A DNA stretch of 6,925 nt from PBB1 sp043749095 (GTDB taxonomy: Bacteria; Pseudomonadota; Gammaproteobacteria; Burkholderiales; Burkholderiaceae_C): positions 1 through 6,925 of the forward strand of contig JAYVEB010000017.1 in assembly GCA_043749095.1 (NCBI GenBank). The letters are read 5' to 3'. Position numbers and translations under genes: made by a program. Under the pieces are notes generated by a model. It searched no databases and had not been told where the DNA came from. It worked only from the letters and a program-made list of their open reading frames with translations. Every line of letters starts with the position of its first letter. Position 1 is the first letter of the stretch. Below are positions 6,146-6,925 of this stretch, piece by piece.

Positions 6146-6919
6146 GTGAGTCAAACCCCCAGGCTGGATGACGTCGACCGTGGCCGCTACGCGGATGCCG
6201 TCGAAGCCTCATTCCTCGTGTCGAGCCGACAGCAGTTCTTTGTCTGGAGCCAGAGCTCGGTGCAGTCGCTGATCCCGCATGAAATCCTGATCTGCGGCAT
6301 CGAGGATGGTTCCCGACAAGGCATGTCGGTGCATCGCTTCAGCGCCAGCCGGTATTTCAGGCAGGAACATTTCGACATCGTCGCCGACCCGCTGAACGGC
6401 CTGATGCCGCGACTGCTGGCTGCGGCCGAAGGCAACCGGTCGAGCGTCATCTTCTGCCCGTCGGTCAACGGCAGACCCGCCGATGACGAGCTGATGGTGC
6501 TGGTCGCGGACAACGAGCTGAAGAACCTGGCCGCGCAGCTGGTGATGGGCACACGAGGCAAGGCCGAGGCGTTTTATGTGTTTTCGAGGCTGTCGGGTGA
6601 ACTGGATGTGCGGCTCGGGTATGTCATCGAGCTGCTGGTGCCTCACCTGCACAACGCCTTCCTGCGGGTGCTGGCCACCGAACGCGAAGCCTCCAGCGCC
6701 CATACCCAGCGCTCGGGCCGCCTGGTCACGCCCAGGCAGGAGGAGATCCTGAACCTCATCAAGAGTGGCAAGACCAACTCCGAAATTGCGGAACTGCTGA
6801 GCTGCAGCCCCTGGACGATCAAGAACCACATCCAGGCCATCCTGCGAAAGCTCGACTCGAACACCCGCACGCACGCGATAGCGCGCGCCATGAGCCTGGG
6901 CATACTGCACCACGACTGA
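6146..6919 (+). CDS. epsA: LuxR-type transcriptional regulator, EpsA family
   Basis: This is a 257-residue cytoplasmic DNA-binding protein. The C-terminal 65 residues (about 193-257) form a LuxR/GerE helix-turn-helix: VTPRQEEILNLIKSG, then KTNSEIAELLSCS, then the recognition helix WTIKNHIQAILRKL, and NTRTHAIARAMSLGIL. The N-terminal part (about 15-185) has no receiver-type phosphorylation motif that I can see. It begins SSRQQFFVWSQSSVQSLIPHEILICG and contains FVWSQ and LPHEI-like segments, which I recognise from EpsA-like regulators (family named after EpsA of Methylobacillus). Those genes accompany exosortase XrtB and exopolysaccharide clusters. The signal it senses, if any, is unknown. It is on the same strand as the secretion cluster but separated by 147 bases, so it may have its own promoter. 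The window ends right after it, so the expected polysaccharide genes cannot be checked. Confidence 0.85.
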   Translation: MSQTPRLDDVDRGRYADAVEASFLVSSRQQFFVWSQSSVQSLIPHEILICGIEDGSRQGMSVHRFSASRYFRQEHFDIVADPLNGLMPRLLAAAEGNRSSVIFCPSVNGRPADDELMVLVADNELKNLAAQLVMGTRGKAEAFYVFSRLSGELDVRLGYVIELLVPHLHNAFLRVLATEREASSAHTQRSGRLVTPRQEEILNLIKSGKTNSEIAELLSCSPWTIKNHIQAILRKLDSNTRTHAIARAMSLGILHHD

Positions 6920-6925
6920 CGATGC

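Noticed and set aside
6209..6913. Minus-strand 234-codon frame opposite the regulator gene
   Set aside because: It is antisense to a clear LuxR-type helix-turn-helix protein and has no domain of its own.
1..6925. CRISPR arrays, tRNA or rRNA genes, insertion sequences, phage genes
   Set aside because: No spaced direct repeats, cloverleaf-forming segment, transposase or terminal inverted repeats were seen; the window is occupied by ordinary protein-coding genes.

Overview
The window is GC-rich and almost fully coding. All recognisable genes lie on the + strand. High GC, gene families and gene order suggest a betaproteobacterium of the order Burkholderiales, possibly near Leptothrix, Rubrivivax or Methylibium. 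That placement is inference from family memory, because no rRNA or marker gene is present.

Positions 2-5998 hold the 3' part of one tightly packed cluster for a trans-envelope machine of the type II secretion / type IV pilus superfamily. The order is: GspE-type motor ATPase (5' end cut off by the window edge); a soluble PilM/GspL-position protein; a PilN-like, a PilO/GspM-like and a GspC/PilP-like inner-membrane protein; a lipoprotein secretin with an N-terminal TPR-like region; and two different GspG-type pseudopilins. Neighbouring genes overlap by 4-20 bases or lie 10 bases apart, so they are probably transcribed as one unit with translational coupling. The build is mixed. The four linker genes follow the pilMNOP layout of type IV pili, while the ATPase and pilins are of GspE/GspG type. 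No GspH/I/J/K minor pseudopilin, prepilin peptidase or PilT-type retraction ATPase is seen here. GspF would be expected upstream, outside the window.

Positions 5999-6145 are a 147-base spacer, the only real gap. It is locally more AT-rich and contains a small palindrome and a doubtful 42-codon frame.

Positions 6146-6919 encode a LuxR-type regulator of the EpsA family. That family is known from exopolysaccharide clusters linked to exosortase (XrtB/PEP-CTERM) systems. The window ends six bases after its stop codon.

Likely joint action: the ATPase drives assembly of a short pseudopilus from the two GspG-like subunits on the PilM/N/O/P-like platform. The GspC/PilP-like protein connects this platform to the outer-membrane secretin, through which a substrate passes. 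The substrate is not encoded here. The neighbouring EpsA gene hints at a link to exopolysaccharide or extracellular matrix production, but that is inference from position only.
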